Source of the DNA: Neorhizobium sp.
GTDB lineage: Bacteria; Pseudomonadota; Alphaproteobacteria; Rhizobiales; Rhizobiaceae
Length of the DNA: 64,000 nucleotides
Direction of reading: 5' to 3'
NCBI GenBank assembly: GCA_028283725.1
Contig: JAPWKC010000004.1
Location: 1,973,501-2,037,500, forward strand
Both the position numbers and the translations under genes were made by a program. Shown here in pieces: positions 46,798 to 54,287 of this stretch. Under the pieces are notes generated by a model, which made no database searches, was not told the origin of the DNA, and was given only the letters and a program-made list of their open reading frames with translations. Numbering within the stretch: the stretch's first letter is position 1; each line of letters opens with the position of its first letter.

Positions 46798-48081
46798 TCA
46801 GAAACGTTCGCCGGCGAAATGGGCGATCTGCGCGCCAAGTTCGTAATAGGCTTCCTTCATCTGCCGCATGCCCGGTTCCTTCGGGTCGGTGAGCGGCAGC
46901 GGGAGATCTGCTTCGGAGACGTCGCCCAGCACATGGCGGGCGAGCATGCGGCCGAAATTCGTGCCCGGTGAGATGCCGCGGCCATTATAGCCGGAAAAGC
47001 CGACGATGTTTCTGCCGAATTTGTGAAAGCGCGGCAGGGCGTTGTCGGTCATGCCGATCTTGCCGTGCCATTCCGCATCGAACGCAATGTCGCCAAGCTG
47101 CGGGAAGATGCGGCGCAGCGAACGGCGCGTCCAGTTGCGATGGATCGCAAGGCCGCTGCCGCTCAAGGCACCGACCGAGCCGAAAACGAGGCGGCCGGCT
47201 CTGTCCATGCGGAAGGAGGAGAGGATTTCCTTCGTGTCCCAGCATCCCTCGCAGTTCGGCAGCACCGTCTGGCGCAGATTTGCGCCAAGCGGCTTGGTGG
47301 CGATGTTGAAATAGGGGAGATGCACCTGCTCGCGGCGCAGAACCGCCCAGGGGCCGGTGCTGTAGGCATCGGTCGCGACGATCACCCAGTTTGCCGTCAC
47401 GCGGCCGGTGGCCGTCTCGACGGTATGGCGGCCATTCGTCTCGCTGGTCGCGGTGACGGCGCTTTTCGTATGAAGTTTCGCGCCGGCTTTTGCGGCGGCA
47501 TGGGCGAGGCCGCGGGCATAGGCGAGCGGCTGCAGCGTGCCGGCACGCATATCCAGAAGGGCGCCGGAATAGGCTTTCGTGCCGATGCGGCGCTCGGTCT
47601 CCGTGGCGTCGAGCATGGACACGGCCGCGCCGCGCTTCTGCCACTGGCGGGTGCGCTCCTCCAGTTCCTTCATGCCTTCGGGGCCGACTGCGCAATGCAG
47701 CGTGCCGTTGGTTTCAAGTTCGCAGTCGATCTTGTGCTTCTGGATCAGTCCGCGGACGACGAGAGGGCCGTTGCCGAGGAAATCGAGCGCGCGCTCGCCA
47801 TATCGGTCGCCGAGTTCCTTCGGAAAATCGTCGGGCATGACCCACATGCCGGCGTTGATGAGGCCGACATTGCGCCCGGCACCGCCGAAGCCGATCTCGG
47901 TCGCTTCCAGAAGACGGACATCGACGCCCGCTTCGGCAAGGTGAAGGGCTGCAGAGAGGCCGGTATAGCCGCCGCCGAGGATCACCACGTCGGCCGTCAC
48001 ATCGCCTTCGAGCTTGGGCGTTGCCGGGGGCTGCGGCGCGGTCATTTCCCACAGACCATGCGAGCGTGGATCGTTGAGCAT
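46798..48081 (-). CDS. amaA: FAD-dependent amine oxidase, AmaA-like (probable L-pipecolate oxidase)
   Basis: A 427-residue DAO-family flavoprotein: Rossmann FAD motif VVILGGGYTGLSAALHLAE at residues 31-49, EIGFGGAGRNVG, LPYFNIATKPL, and the C-terminal FAD-site FSGYNGRGISPGTNFGR. In Pseudomonas the amaB-amaA pair degrades pipecolate from lysine; here the oxidase precedes the dehydrogenase by 90 nt. Substrate assignment rests on this pairing, since related flavoproteins oxidise sarcosine or gamma-glutamylputrescine. Confidence 0.8.
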   Translation of the reverse strand: MLNDPRSHGLWEMTAPQPPATPKLEGDVTADVVILGGGYTGLSAALHLAEAGVDVRLLEATEIGFGGAGRNVGLINAGMWVMPDDFPKELGDRYGERALDFLGNGPLVVRGLIQKHKIDCELETNGTLHCAVGPEGMKELEERTRQWQKRGAAVSMLDATETERRIGTKAYSGALLDMRAGTLQPLAYARGLAHAAAKAGAKLHTKSAVTATSETNGRHTVETATGRVTANWVIVATDAYSTGPWAVLRREQVHLPYFNIATKPLGANLRQTVLPNCEGCWDTKEILSSFRMDRAGRLVFGSVGALSGSGLAIHRNWTRRSLRRIFPQLGDIAFDAEWHGKIGMTDNALPRFHKFGRNIVGFSGYNGRGISPGTNFGRMLARHVLGDVSEADLPLPLTDPKEPGMRQMKEAYYELGAQIAHFAGERF

Positions 48082-48124
48082 CGAAAGTTCCCGGTTTTTA
48101 TGATTGAGACGACTTTACAGGCGG

Positions 48125-48143
48125 CGATTCGCGATGAATATCG
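48125..48143. promoter_or_regulatory. Candidate LysR-type binding box (T-N11-A)
   Basis: CGAT-N11-ATCG in the 98-nt gap between the divergent amaA-like and LysR genes has the T-N11-A form expected for a LysR regulator, with a 4-bp dyad. Position and form fit; binding is inferred. Confidence 0.38.
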
Positions 48144-48179
48144 ACATGTTCTCAACAGGTCATTCGCTGGAGGAATGAC

Positions 48180-49088
48180 ATGCTGCCTCCACGGCGCTTT
48201 CTGCCTTCCTTCTCCCTGCTCGCCGCTTTCGAGGCCGCGGCACGCACCGGCAGCGTCACGGCCGCGGCCAATGAACTGGGGCTGACCCAAAGCGCGGTCA
48301 GCCGGCAGATCTCGGCCTTGGAAAAGCAGCTCGGCGTCGCGCTTTTCCTGCGCGAGCGGCAGACGATCCGGCTGACGCTTGCCGCCGACAGCTACGCGCG
48401 TGAAGTGCGTGAGGCGCTGAGGCGCATTTCCAATGCGTCGCTCAACCTGCGCGCCAACCCGCTCGGCGGCACGCTCAATCTGGCCATCCTGCCATTTTTC
48501 GGCACGCGCTGGCTGACGCCAAGGATCGGCGCCTTTCTCGACCTGCATCCCGGCGTCGTCGTCAATCTCGTCACGCGACTGGAGCCGTTCGATCTGCGCT
48601 TCGATACGCTGGATGCGGCCATCCATTTCGGACCGCCGCGCTGGCCGGGGGCGGCGCTGACGTTTCTGATGGATGAGGTGGTGGTTCCGGTCTGCAGCCC
48701 GTCGTTTCGCGCCAAACATGCGCTTGAGGGGCCGCGGGATCTGTTGTCGGTGCCGCTTCTGCATCTCAACACGCGGCCGGATGCCTGGGAAAACTGGTTC
48801 CGGGACGGCGATACCGCCTTCGACAGTTTGCATGGAATGCTGTTCGACCAGTTTCTGCCGATGGTCGAGGCAGCGATTTCAGGGCTCGGGGCGGCGCTCC
48901 TGCCGCAATTCCTGATCCTTCGCGAGATCGAGCAGGGACTTCTTGTTCCTGCCGTCGAAAACCGCAGCATGGCGACGGCGCAATATCATCTGGCCTATTT
49001 GCCGGACCGGGCGACCTATCCGCCGCTTGCCGCATTTCGTGACTGGATCCTGGCGGAGATCGGGAAAGAGATGCTTGCGCAGCCGTGA
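48180..49088 (+). CDS. LysR-family regulator (GcvA type), divergent from the pipecolate genes
   Basis: A 302-residue LTTR: N-terminal helix-turn-helix FEAAARTGSVTAAANELG, LTQSAVSRQISALEKQLGVALFL (split in text), and a GcvA-like effector domain (DLRFDTLDAAIHFGPPRWPG, LPQFLILREIEQGLL). GGAGG lies 7 nt before the ATG. It is divergent from the amaA-like gene, the classic arrangement for an LTTR and its target, so control of the amaA-amaB genes is likely. Confidence 0.92.
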   Translation: MLPPRRFLPSFSLLAAFEAAARTGSVTAAANELGLTQSAVSRQISALEKQLGVALFLRERQTIRLTLAADSYAREVREALRRISNASLNLRANPLGGTLNLAILPFFGTRWLTPRIGAFLDLHPGVVVNLVTRLEPFDLRFDTLDAAIHFGPPRWPGAALTFLMDEVVVPVCSPSFRAKHALEGPRDLLSVPLLHLNTRPDAWENWFRDGDTAFDSLHGMLFDQFLPMVEAAISGLGAALLPQFLILREIEQGLLVPAVENRSMATAQYHLAYLPDRATYPPLAAFRDWILAEIGKEMLAQP

Positions 49089-49154
49089 CGCATCGGCCAA
49101 TAGTCGGCCATCAACCATGACCGCGGATGCGCAACCAGCGTCAGGACAATGCCC

Positions 49155-49391
49155 ATGAAGCCCATTTTCGTGCAGCTCCGCTGCAAGCCCGGCAAGACCT
49201 ACGAGGTTGCCGATGCCATCTACAAGACCGAACTGGTCTCGGAACTCTATTCGACCAGCGGCGAATGGGATCTGCTCCTGAAGGTCTATATCGCCGAGGG
49301 GGAAGAGATCGGCCGCTTCGTCAACGAGAAGATCGCCGCGATCGATGGCATCGAGCGTTCTTTGACGACGATTACCTTCACGGCGTTCTGA
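49155..49391 (+). CDS. Stand-alone Lrp/AsnC ligand-binding (RAM) domain protein
   Basis: A 78-residue protein that is only the alpha/beta ligand-binding domain of Lrp/AsnC regulators (FVQLRCKPGKTYEVADAI, TSGEWDLLLKVYI, IDGIERSLTTITF), with no helix-turn-helix. Such proteins form ring-shaped oligomers that bind amino acids and may modulate full-length Lrp proteins. AGGA lies 8 nt before the ATG at 49155 (an ATG two codons earlier is too close). It follows the LysR gene by 66 nt and ends at a strong terminator. Confidence 0.88.
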   Translation: MKPIFVQLRCKPGKTYEVADAIYKTELVSELYSTSGEWDLLLKVYIAEGEEIGRFVNEKIAAIDGIERSLTTITFTAF

Positions 49392-49401
49392 ACCGATCCA
49401 C

Positions 49402-49437
49402 CGTGTGATTGCAAAAGAACGTGTGATTGCAAAAGAA
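49402..49437 (+). repeat. Tandem 18-bp direct repeat
   Basis: CGTGTGATTGCAAAAGAA occurs twice in succession (49402-49419 and 49420-49437) between the Lrp-domain gene stop and its terminator stem. The copies are identical, suggesting a recent slippage event. Confidence 0.85.
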
Positions 49438-49463
49438 AAGGCCGCCTGATGGGCGGCCTTTTC
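49436..49463 (+). terminator. Rho-independent terminator after the Lrp-domain gene
   Basis: A perfect 11-bp stem (AAAAGGCCGCC 49436-49446 / GGCGGCCTTTT 49452-49462) with a 5-nt loop, strong in either direction. It separates the plus-strand genes from the convergent small gene at 49496. Confidence 0.9.
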
Positions 49464-49495
49464 ATATCGGCTTATGCCTCAGAATCTCCGGCGTG

Positions 49496-49693
49496 TCACA
49501 CATGCGCTGATGGCGCAAGATGACGGGAACGCACAAGATCGCGGATGGCGACGCGGACATCGTCCGGCGTGTCGAAACGCTGTTCGTCCAGGTCGATGAC
49601 ATGGAACTTCACGGCAATGAATTTCAACCGGTTTTCATCCGGAATGACAATTCCGACGGGCTCGCCGCCGAATTCAATAACTTGCTTCTGCAT
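49496..49693 (-). CDS. Small conserved protein of unknown function
   Basis: A 65-residue protein starting MQKQVIEFGGEPVGIVIPD, followed by RLKFIAVKFHVIDLDEQRF and a helical end DDVRVAIRDLVRSRHL. GGGAG lies 6 nt before the ATG at 49693. The composition and ribosome-binding site look genuine; it resembles short rhizobial proteins I recall only as hypothetical. No membrane segment or cysteine. The longer frame up to 49783 lacks a ribosome-binding site. Confidence 0.65.
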   Translation of the reverse strand: MQKQVIEFGGEPVGIVIPDENRLKFIAVKFHVIDLDEQRFDTPDDVRVAIRDLVRSRHLAPSAHV

Positions 49694-50177
49694 AGCAGAC
49701 TCCCGCATTGGCTGCACGGCATGCAGCGCTGGCGAATGAATTTTCAGGAACGATTGAACCGAAAGCGTTACATTCGACAGCACGGAAGGGAGCGGCGATC
49801 CGTGCCAATCATTTTCGACGCATATCGACCACAGGTGGCGACGATCGCGAATTCAGTCATGTCACTCTCCCTCATGGCGTTGCGCTACTATGGTCCGGGC
49901 AGCCCGAACCAGCCGAAATCAAACCCTACGTGGTCCCGACTTTTCGATCAATGAAAATCGTTATACGTAGAATTTCTTTCCGTGTGATGACAAGACAAAG
50001 GCAGAATTGTGAAATTTTGTTCGCCTGCTGCCGCCATCGACCGGGACAGGAGATAGGCGGCACTTGTGGCATCCACAAGGCTGGCATTGCGAAATTTTCG
50101 TGAACGCCCCGTGAGGTCGGGCAATCGGTCTGCCCGGCCTCGTTTATCGCGATCGTCTCGATCAAAGCTTTCGGGCG
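49694..50177. other. Intergenic stretch, no supported gene
   Basis: Between the small protein gene and the purU 3' end. A plus-strand frame at 49708-50103 has irregular composition and no ribosome-binding site. The only structure is the hairpin at 50113-50141. Confidence 0.55.
50113..50141. terminator. Hairpin downstream of purU
   Basis: An 11-nt stem with one G-T pairing (GAGGTCGGGCA 50113-50123 / TGCCCGGCCTC 50131-50141) lies 36 nt beyond the purU stop. No U tract on the minus strand; GTTTAT follows on the plus strand. Confidence 0.45.
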
Positions 50178-51062
50178 TCAGCCCATGCGCTCGGAGGCGT
50201 AGGAGCCCGGAGACGGCGGGAAGACGACCGTACGATTGCCGTTGATGAAGGTGCGATGGTGGATATGGGCGTGGATGGCGCGGGCGAGAACCTGGCTTTC
50301 CACATCGCGGCCAAGCGAGACATAATCATCTGCCGACTGCGCATGGGTGATGCGCACCGTGTCCTGCTCGATGATCGGGCCTTCGTCGAGATCGGCGGTG
50401 ACATAATGCGCCGTTGCGCCGATCAGCTTCACGCCGCGCTGATAGGCCTGCTTGTAAGGGTTGGCGCCCTTGAACGACGGCAGGAAGGAGTGGTGGATGT
50501 TGATGATCCGGCCGGACATTTTCTGGCACAGCTGATCGGACAGGACCTGCATGTAGCGGGCGAGAACGACGAGCTCTGTGCCGCTCGTCTCGACGAGTTC
50601 CATCAACTGGGCTTCGGCTTGCGGTTTGTTGTCCTTCGTCACCTTGATGTGATGGAAGGGAATGTCGTCGTTGACCACCAGTTTCTGGTAGTCGAAGTGA
50701 TTGGAAACGACGCCGACGATATTGATCGGGAGCGCGCCGATGCGGGAGCGATAGAGAATGTCGTTGAGGCAATGGCCAAAGCGCGAAACCATGAGAAGAA
50801 CCTTCATGCGCTCCTCGTTGTCAAACACGTCCCATTGCATGGCGAATTTGTCGGCGATCGGCTTGAAGCCTTCCGAAAGCGTCGTCTTGTCGGCGCCTTC
50901 CTCGGACATGAAGGAGACGCGCATGAAGAACTTGCCGGTATCAAGATCGTCGAATTGCGAGGAATCGACGATGTTACAGCCGCGCTCTGCGAGAAAACCT
51001 GAAATGGCGGCAACGATACCGCGGGTGGACTTGCAGGTGACGGTCAGCACATAGCTCTTCAT
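50178..51062 (-). CDS. purU: Formyltetrahydrofolate deformylase PurU
   Basis: A 294-residue protein: N-terminal ACT domain (residues 1-80; YVLTVTCKSTRGIVAAISGF) and a formyltransferase-fold hydrolase domain with VLLMVSRFGHCLNDILYR, GRIINIHHSFLPSFKG (catalytic His) and AHYVTADLDEGPIIEQD (catalytic Asp). It releases formate from 10-formyl-THF to balance one-carbon pools. GGAG lies 7 nt before the ATG. Monocistronic. Confidence 0.96.
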   Translation of the reverse strand: MKSYVLTVTCKSTRGIVAAISGFLAERGCNIVDSSQFDDLDTGKFFMRVSFMSEEGADKTTLSEGFKPIADKFAMQWDVFDNEERMKVLLMVSRFGHCLNDILYRSRIGALPINIVGVVSNHFDYQKLVVNDDIPFHHIKVTKDNKPQAEAQLMELVETSGTELVVLARYMQVLSDQLCQKMSGRIINIHHSFLPSFKGANPYKQAYQRGVKLIGATAHYVTADLDEGPIIEQDTVRITHAQSADDYVSLGRDVESQVLARAIHAHIHHRTFINGNRTVVFPPSPGSYASERMG

Positions 51063-51319
51063 TTTCGATCTCCGATCCGGTCCACGTCTTCTTTTAAGCG
51101 CCGACACAGCGGTGTCGCGGGCACCCGGCAGCTGCCGCTGACGGATTGGGCCAATAATCCTCGGCCAACTTAAGGAAGTCGGTTGGAAATTCCGTTCCCT
51201 TTGCGCCGTCGAAGCGTGTAACACCGCCGAACACTCTTGTCGTTGCCCGCGTCATTTTTCCCTTCGAATTTGGCGGCGCGGGCTCTAAGTGATGTGACGG
51301 GCAAAAATCGGAGGCAGAT

Positions 51320-52399
51320 TTGGTTCGGCATTCAAGGCTTCAGCGTTCAAGACAGGCGACAATCGGCGAGAAATCCAGGATTGGCCTGCGGTTTGCCGCG
51401 GCGGTAACGGGAGCCTGTCTTCTGGCGCAGAATGCCAGTGCTGCGGATACCTGCCTGCGCGGCGTCAATCTCGCCGGCGCCGAGTTCGGCGAGTTGGCCG
51501 ATGATTACGGCAAGGGCTACATCTACCCATCGCCCCAGACGATCGAATATTTTGCCGGAAAAGGCTTCACGGCAGTCCGGTTGCCATTCCTGTGGGAGCG
51601 GCTGCAACCGGTCCTTTACAAGGGGTTCAGCGGGCCGGAAGCGCGCAGGCTCGCGCGCACGGTGGCGCTGATCCGCTCCAAGGGCATGGTGGTTGTGCTC
51701 GACCCCCATAATTACGCGCGCTACCGCGGCAATGTGATCGGCTCCGACGAGACGCCGCAAAGCGCATTTGCAGATTTCTGGCGACGGCTTTCGACCATTT
51801 ATGCCAATCAGGACGGGGTGACATTCGGCCTGATGAACGAGCCACACGATATTTCCGCCGAGAACTGGCTTTCGGCGGCCAACAGCGCGATTGCCGCCAT
51901 CCGCGCCACCGGCGCGCGAAACCTCGTGCTCGTGCCGGGCACGGCGTGGACGGGCGCGCATAGCTGGATGGCCGGCGACTATGGCACGCCGAATGCGAGC
52001 GCGATGCTCAACGTTGCCGATCCCGGCAACAACTATGCCTATGAAGTGCATCAGTATCTCGATGCGGATTTTTCCGGCAAGGCGGCCGAGTGTTCACGCG
52101 CTGCCGATGCGGTGAAGGCGATCGGCGATCTCACCGCATGGTTGCGCAGCCACGGCAAGCATGCCTTTCTCGGCGAGTTTGCGGTGCCGACCGGCGGCGA
52201 ATGCCAGTCGGCACTGGCCGACATGGTGTCCGGCGTCGAGCGCAATGCGGATGTCTGGCTGGGTTGGTCCTACTGGGCCGGGGGCGACTGGTGGCCGGCT
52301 GACGAGCCTATGAACATCCAGCCGCAAAACGGCGCCGATCGTCCACAGATGGCGACCCTTTCACGGATGTTCATCACACATCCGGTCTGTGGTCCTTAA
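51320..52399 (+). CDS. Exported glycoside hydrolase family 5 (cellulase-like)
   Basis: A 359-residue protein with a signal peptide (residues 1-41, cleavage near ASA/A) and a GH5 TIM barrel: CLRGVNLAGAEFGE, FTAVRLPFLWERLQP, the acid/base E174 in FGLMNEPHDIS and the nucleophile E286 in FLGEFAVPT, with VHQYLDAD between. The family cuts beta-1,4-glucans and related chains. The frame starts with TTG at 51320 behind GGAGG (5-nt spacer). It precedes the tandem hydrolase gene by 94 nt and belongs, by position, to the carrier-protein gene group. Confidence 0.9.
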   Translation: MVRHSRLQRSRQATIGEKSRIGLRFAAAVTGACLLAQNASAADTCLRGVNLAGAEFGELADDYGKGYIYPSPQTIEYFAGKGFTAVRLPFLWERLQPVLYKGFSGPEARRLARTVALIRSKGMVVVLDPHNYARYRGNVIGSDETPQSAFADFWRRLSTIYANQDGVTFGLMNEPHDISAENWLSAANSAIAAIRATGARNLVLVPGTAWTGAHSWMAGDYGTPNASAMLNVADPGNNYAYEVHQYLDADFSGKAAECSRAADAVKAIGDLTAWLRSHGKHAFLGEFAVPTGGECQSALADMVSGVERNADVWLGWSYWAGGDWWPADEPMNIQPQNGADRPQMATLSRMFITHPVCGP

Positions 52400-52493
52400 A
52401 ATCCGAAGGCGCGTTAAACCTTCTGCATCGGCGCAGGCGTATCAATGATCGAATGACGAAGAGGGTGATTCGCAAGGCGCGGATCATTGATCG

Positions 52494-54287
52494 ATGAGCA
52501 ACACGACGATCTCTCCAGACAATGACGGAACAGCCATCGGCCATCGGGCGGCCGCGGTGCCGGTGACGTTTTATGAGACGGTTGGCCTCTATATGCCGGT
52601 CTCGGTCGCGGCGCAGCCTTGCGATGTTGCGGTTCTTTTCGCGAGCCCATGGGGGCTTGAGGAAATGTCGTCGCATAAATTCTTCCGGCAGATGGCCGAT
52701 ATGCTTGCCGATCGCGGCATATCGAGCCTGCGTTTCGACTATCCCGGCACGGGTGATGCGCTTGGCGATCCGGCCGCGGTGACGGGGCTCGACGTATGGT
52801 CGCAATGTCTCGCCGAGGCCGGGCGCCGGCTTTCCGTTCTTTCGGGCTGCAGCCGCATCATTGTTGTCTCACAGGGTATCGGTGCCGTGGTGACGCAAAA
52901 GGCGGCGGGTGAGATCGCAGGCTTGGCAGGTGCGGCATTTCTGGCGCCGGTGGTGTCCGGCCGCACGCATATCCGCGAACTTGCCGTCTGGTCGAAGGTC
53001 GTCGACGACAATCTCGGGCTGCGCGACGACCAGCGCACCGGCGAGAGCGGTGTGATCGCCTCGTTCGTCATGCCCAAGGCGATCGTGGAGGATGTGCGCA
53101 AGACCGATCTGAGGGCTATCGAGGCGACTGTGGTGCCGCGCGCATTGGTCGTTGGTCGCGCCGACCGGCCGACCGATGCCGAATTTGCCGAGACGCTTCG
53201 CGGGCTCGGCGTTGTCGTCGAAACGGCCGCGTTCGAAGGCTATGACCAGCTTGTCGCCAATCCGACCGTATCGCGGATGCCGGTTGCGGTCATCGACCAT
53301 GTCGTCTCCTGGGTCGCCGGGCTGGCGACGGAAGCCAAGCGGCAGCCTGACCTGCCGATCCCGCCTGTTTTGCCGCTCGATGGCGCGGGATTTAGCGATC
53401 TGCCGGTTCGCTTCGGCAAGAATGATCATCTGTCGGGCATGCTGTGCCGACCGACCGGGGCGCAGGTGGGTGCAACAGTCATCTTCCTGACTTCAGCCTA
53501 TGACCGGAAGGCGGGGTGGGGCCGTGCGACGGTGAAAATGGCACGAGCCCTGGCGCAGACAGGCATTACCTCCCTGCGCTTCGATACGGCCAGTGCCGGC
53601 GATAGCCCGCCGGTGCCGGGCCGGCCCGAGCAGGTGCTTTATCACGAGACGCAGAATGCCGATGTCTTTGCGGCGATCGACTTTGTCGAAGAGTTGACGC
53701 CCGGCCCGGTGATGACAGCGGGGCGCTGCAGCGGCGCCTATCTTGGCCTGCAGGCCAGCCTTGCCGATCCGCGGATCCGCGGCAATGTTTCGGTCAATCC
53801 CGCCGTCTTCCATTGGAAAGAGGGGCGTTCGGTGGAAGAGGCCGTGGTTCAGGGAACGCGCAGCCTCAACGACTACGGTCGCCGGATGCTGAACAGGGAT
53901 ACGTTCTCGCGCATTTTCCAGGGCGAGATCGATATCCGGGCGGCGCTGCGCAATATCGCCAGGGGGATTGGCGGGCGTATCCGCAATCGCCTTCTGCATG
54001 CCTTCCGGCATGTCCTACCCGAGGGGCGCAAGGTCTATGGCTCGTTTCGTACTCTTTCCCAACGCGGCATGCCGCTGGCGCTGATCTATAGCGAAAACGA
54101 TATCGGGCTCGATGCATTCCATTTCTTCTTCGGCCGCGATGGCGAAGGGCTGAAGCCCTATGGCAACACGTCGGTGACGATGATCCCCGACGCCGATCAC
54201 AACCTGACGCCGCCTGCGGCAAGTGCGATCTACCTTGAGACCGTGCGCCTGATGGCAATCGATATCGGTAAGCCCGCCAAAGCCTGA
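52494..54287 (+). CDS. Tandem alpha/beta-hydrolase protein with Ser- and Cys-type nucleophile sites
   Basis: A 597-residue protein made of two alpha/beta-hydrolase domains. Domain 1 (about 20-285) has FASPWGLEEMSSHKFFRQ, FDYPGTGDALGDP and a nucleophile elbow VVSQGIG with S126. Domain 2 (about 300-597) has LRFDTASAGDSPP and the elbow AGRCSGAYLG with C412 as a GxCxG site, and a DADHN near the C-terminus for the catalytic His. Related single-domain hydrolases accompany polysaccharide or exosortase gene sets. No signal peptide, so it is likely cytosolic. It ends exactly where the convergent GH2 gene ends. Acyl transfer or thioester cleavage is possible but inferred. Confidence 0.82.
   Translation: MSNTTISPDNDGTAIGHRAAAVPVTFYETVGLYMPVSVAAQPCDVAVLFASPWGLEEMSSHKFFRQMADMLADRGISSLRFDYPGTGDALGDPAAVTGLDVWSQCLAEAGRRLSVLSGCSRIIVVSQGIGAVVTQKAAGEIAGLAGAAFLAPVVSGRTHIRELAVWSKVVDDNLGLRDDQRTGESGVIASFVMPKAIVEDVRKTDLRAIEATVVPRALVVGRADRPTDAEFAETLRGLGVVVETAAFEGYDQLVANPTVSRMPVAVIDHVVSWVAGLATEAKRQPDLPIPPVLPLDGAGFSDLPVRFGKNDHLSGMLCRPTGAQVGATVIFLTSAYDRKAGWGRATVKMARALAQTGITSLRFDTASAGDSPPVPGRPEQVLYHETQNADVFAAIDFVEELTPGPVMTAGRCSGAYLGLQASLADPRIRGNVSVNPAVFHWKEGRSVEEAVVQGTRSLNDYGRRMLNRDTFSRIFQGEIDIRAALRNIARGIGGRIRNRLLHAFRHVLPEGRKVYGSFRTLSQRGMPLALIYSENDIGLDAFHFFFGRDGEGLKPYGNTSVTMIPDADHNLTPPAASAIYLETVRLMAIDIGKPAKA

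Noticed and set aside
45064..46971. 635-codon plus-strand open frame opposite the aldehyde dehydrogenase
   Set aside because: Antisense to a strongly conserved ALDH; composition rich in Arg/Gly/Asp without motifs.
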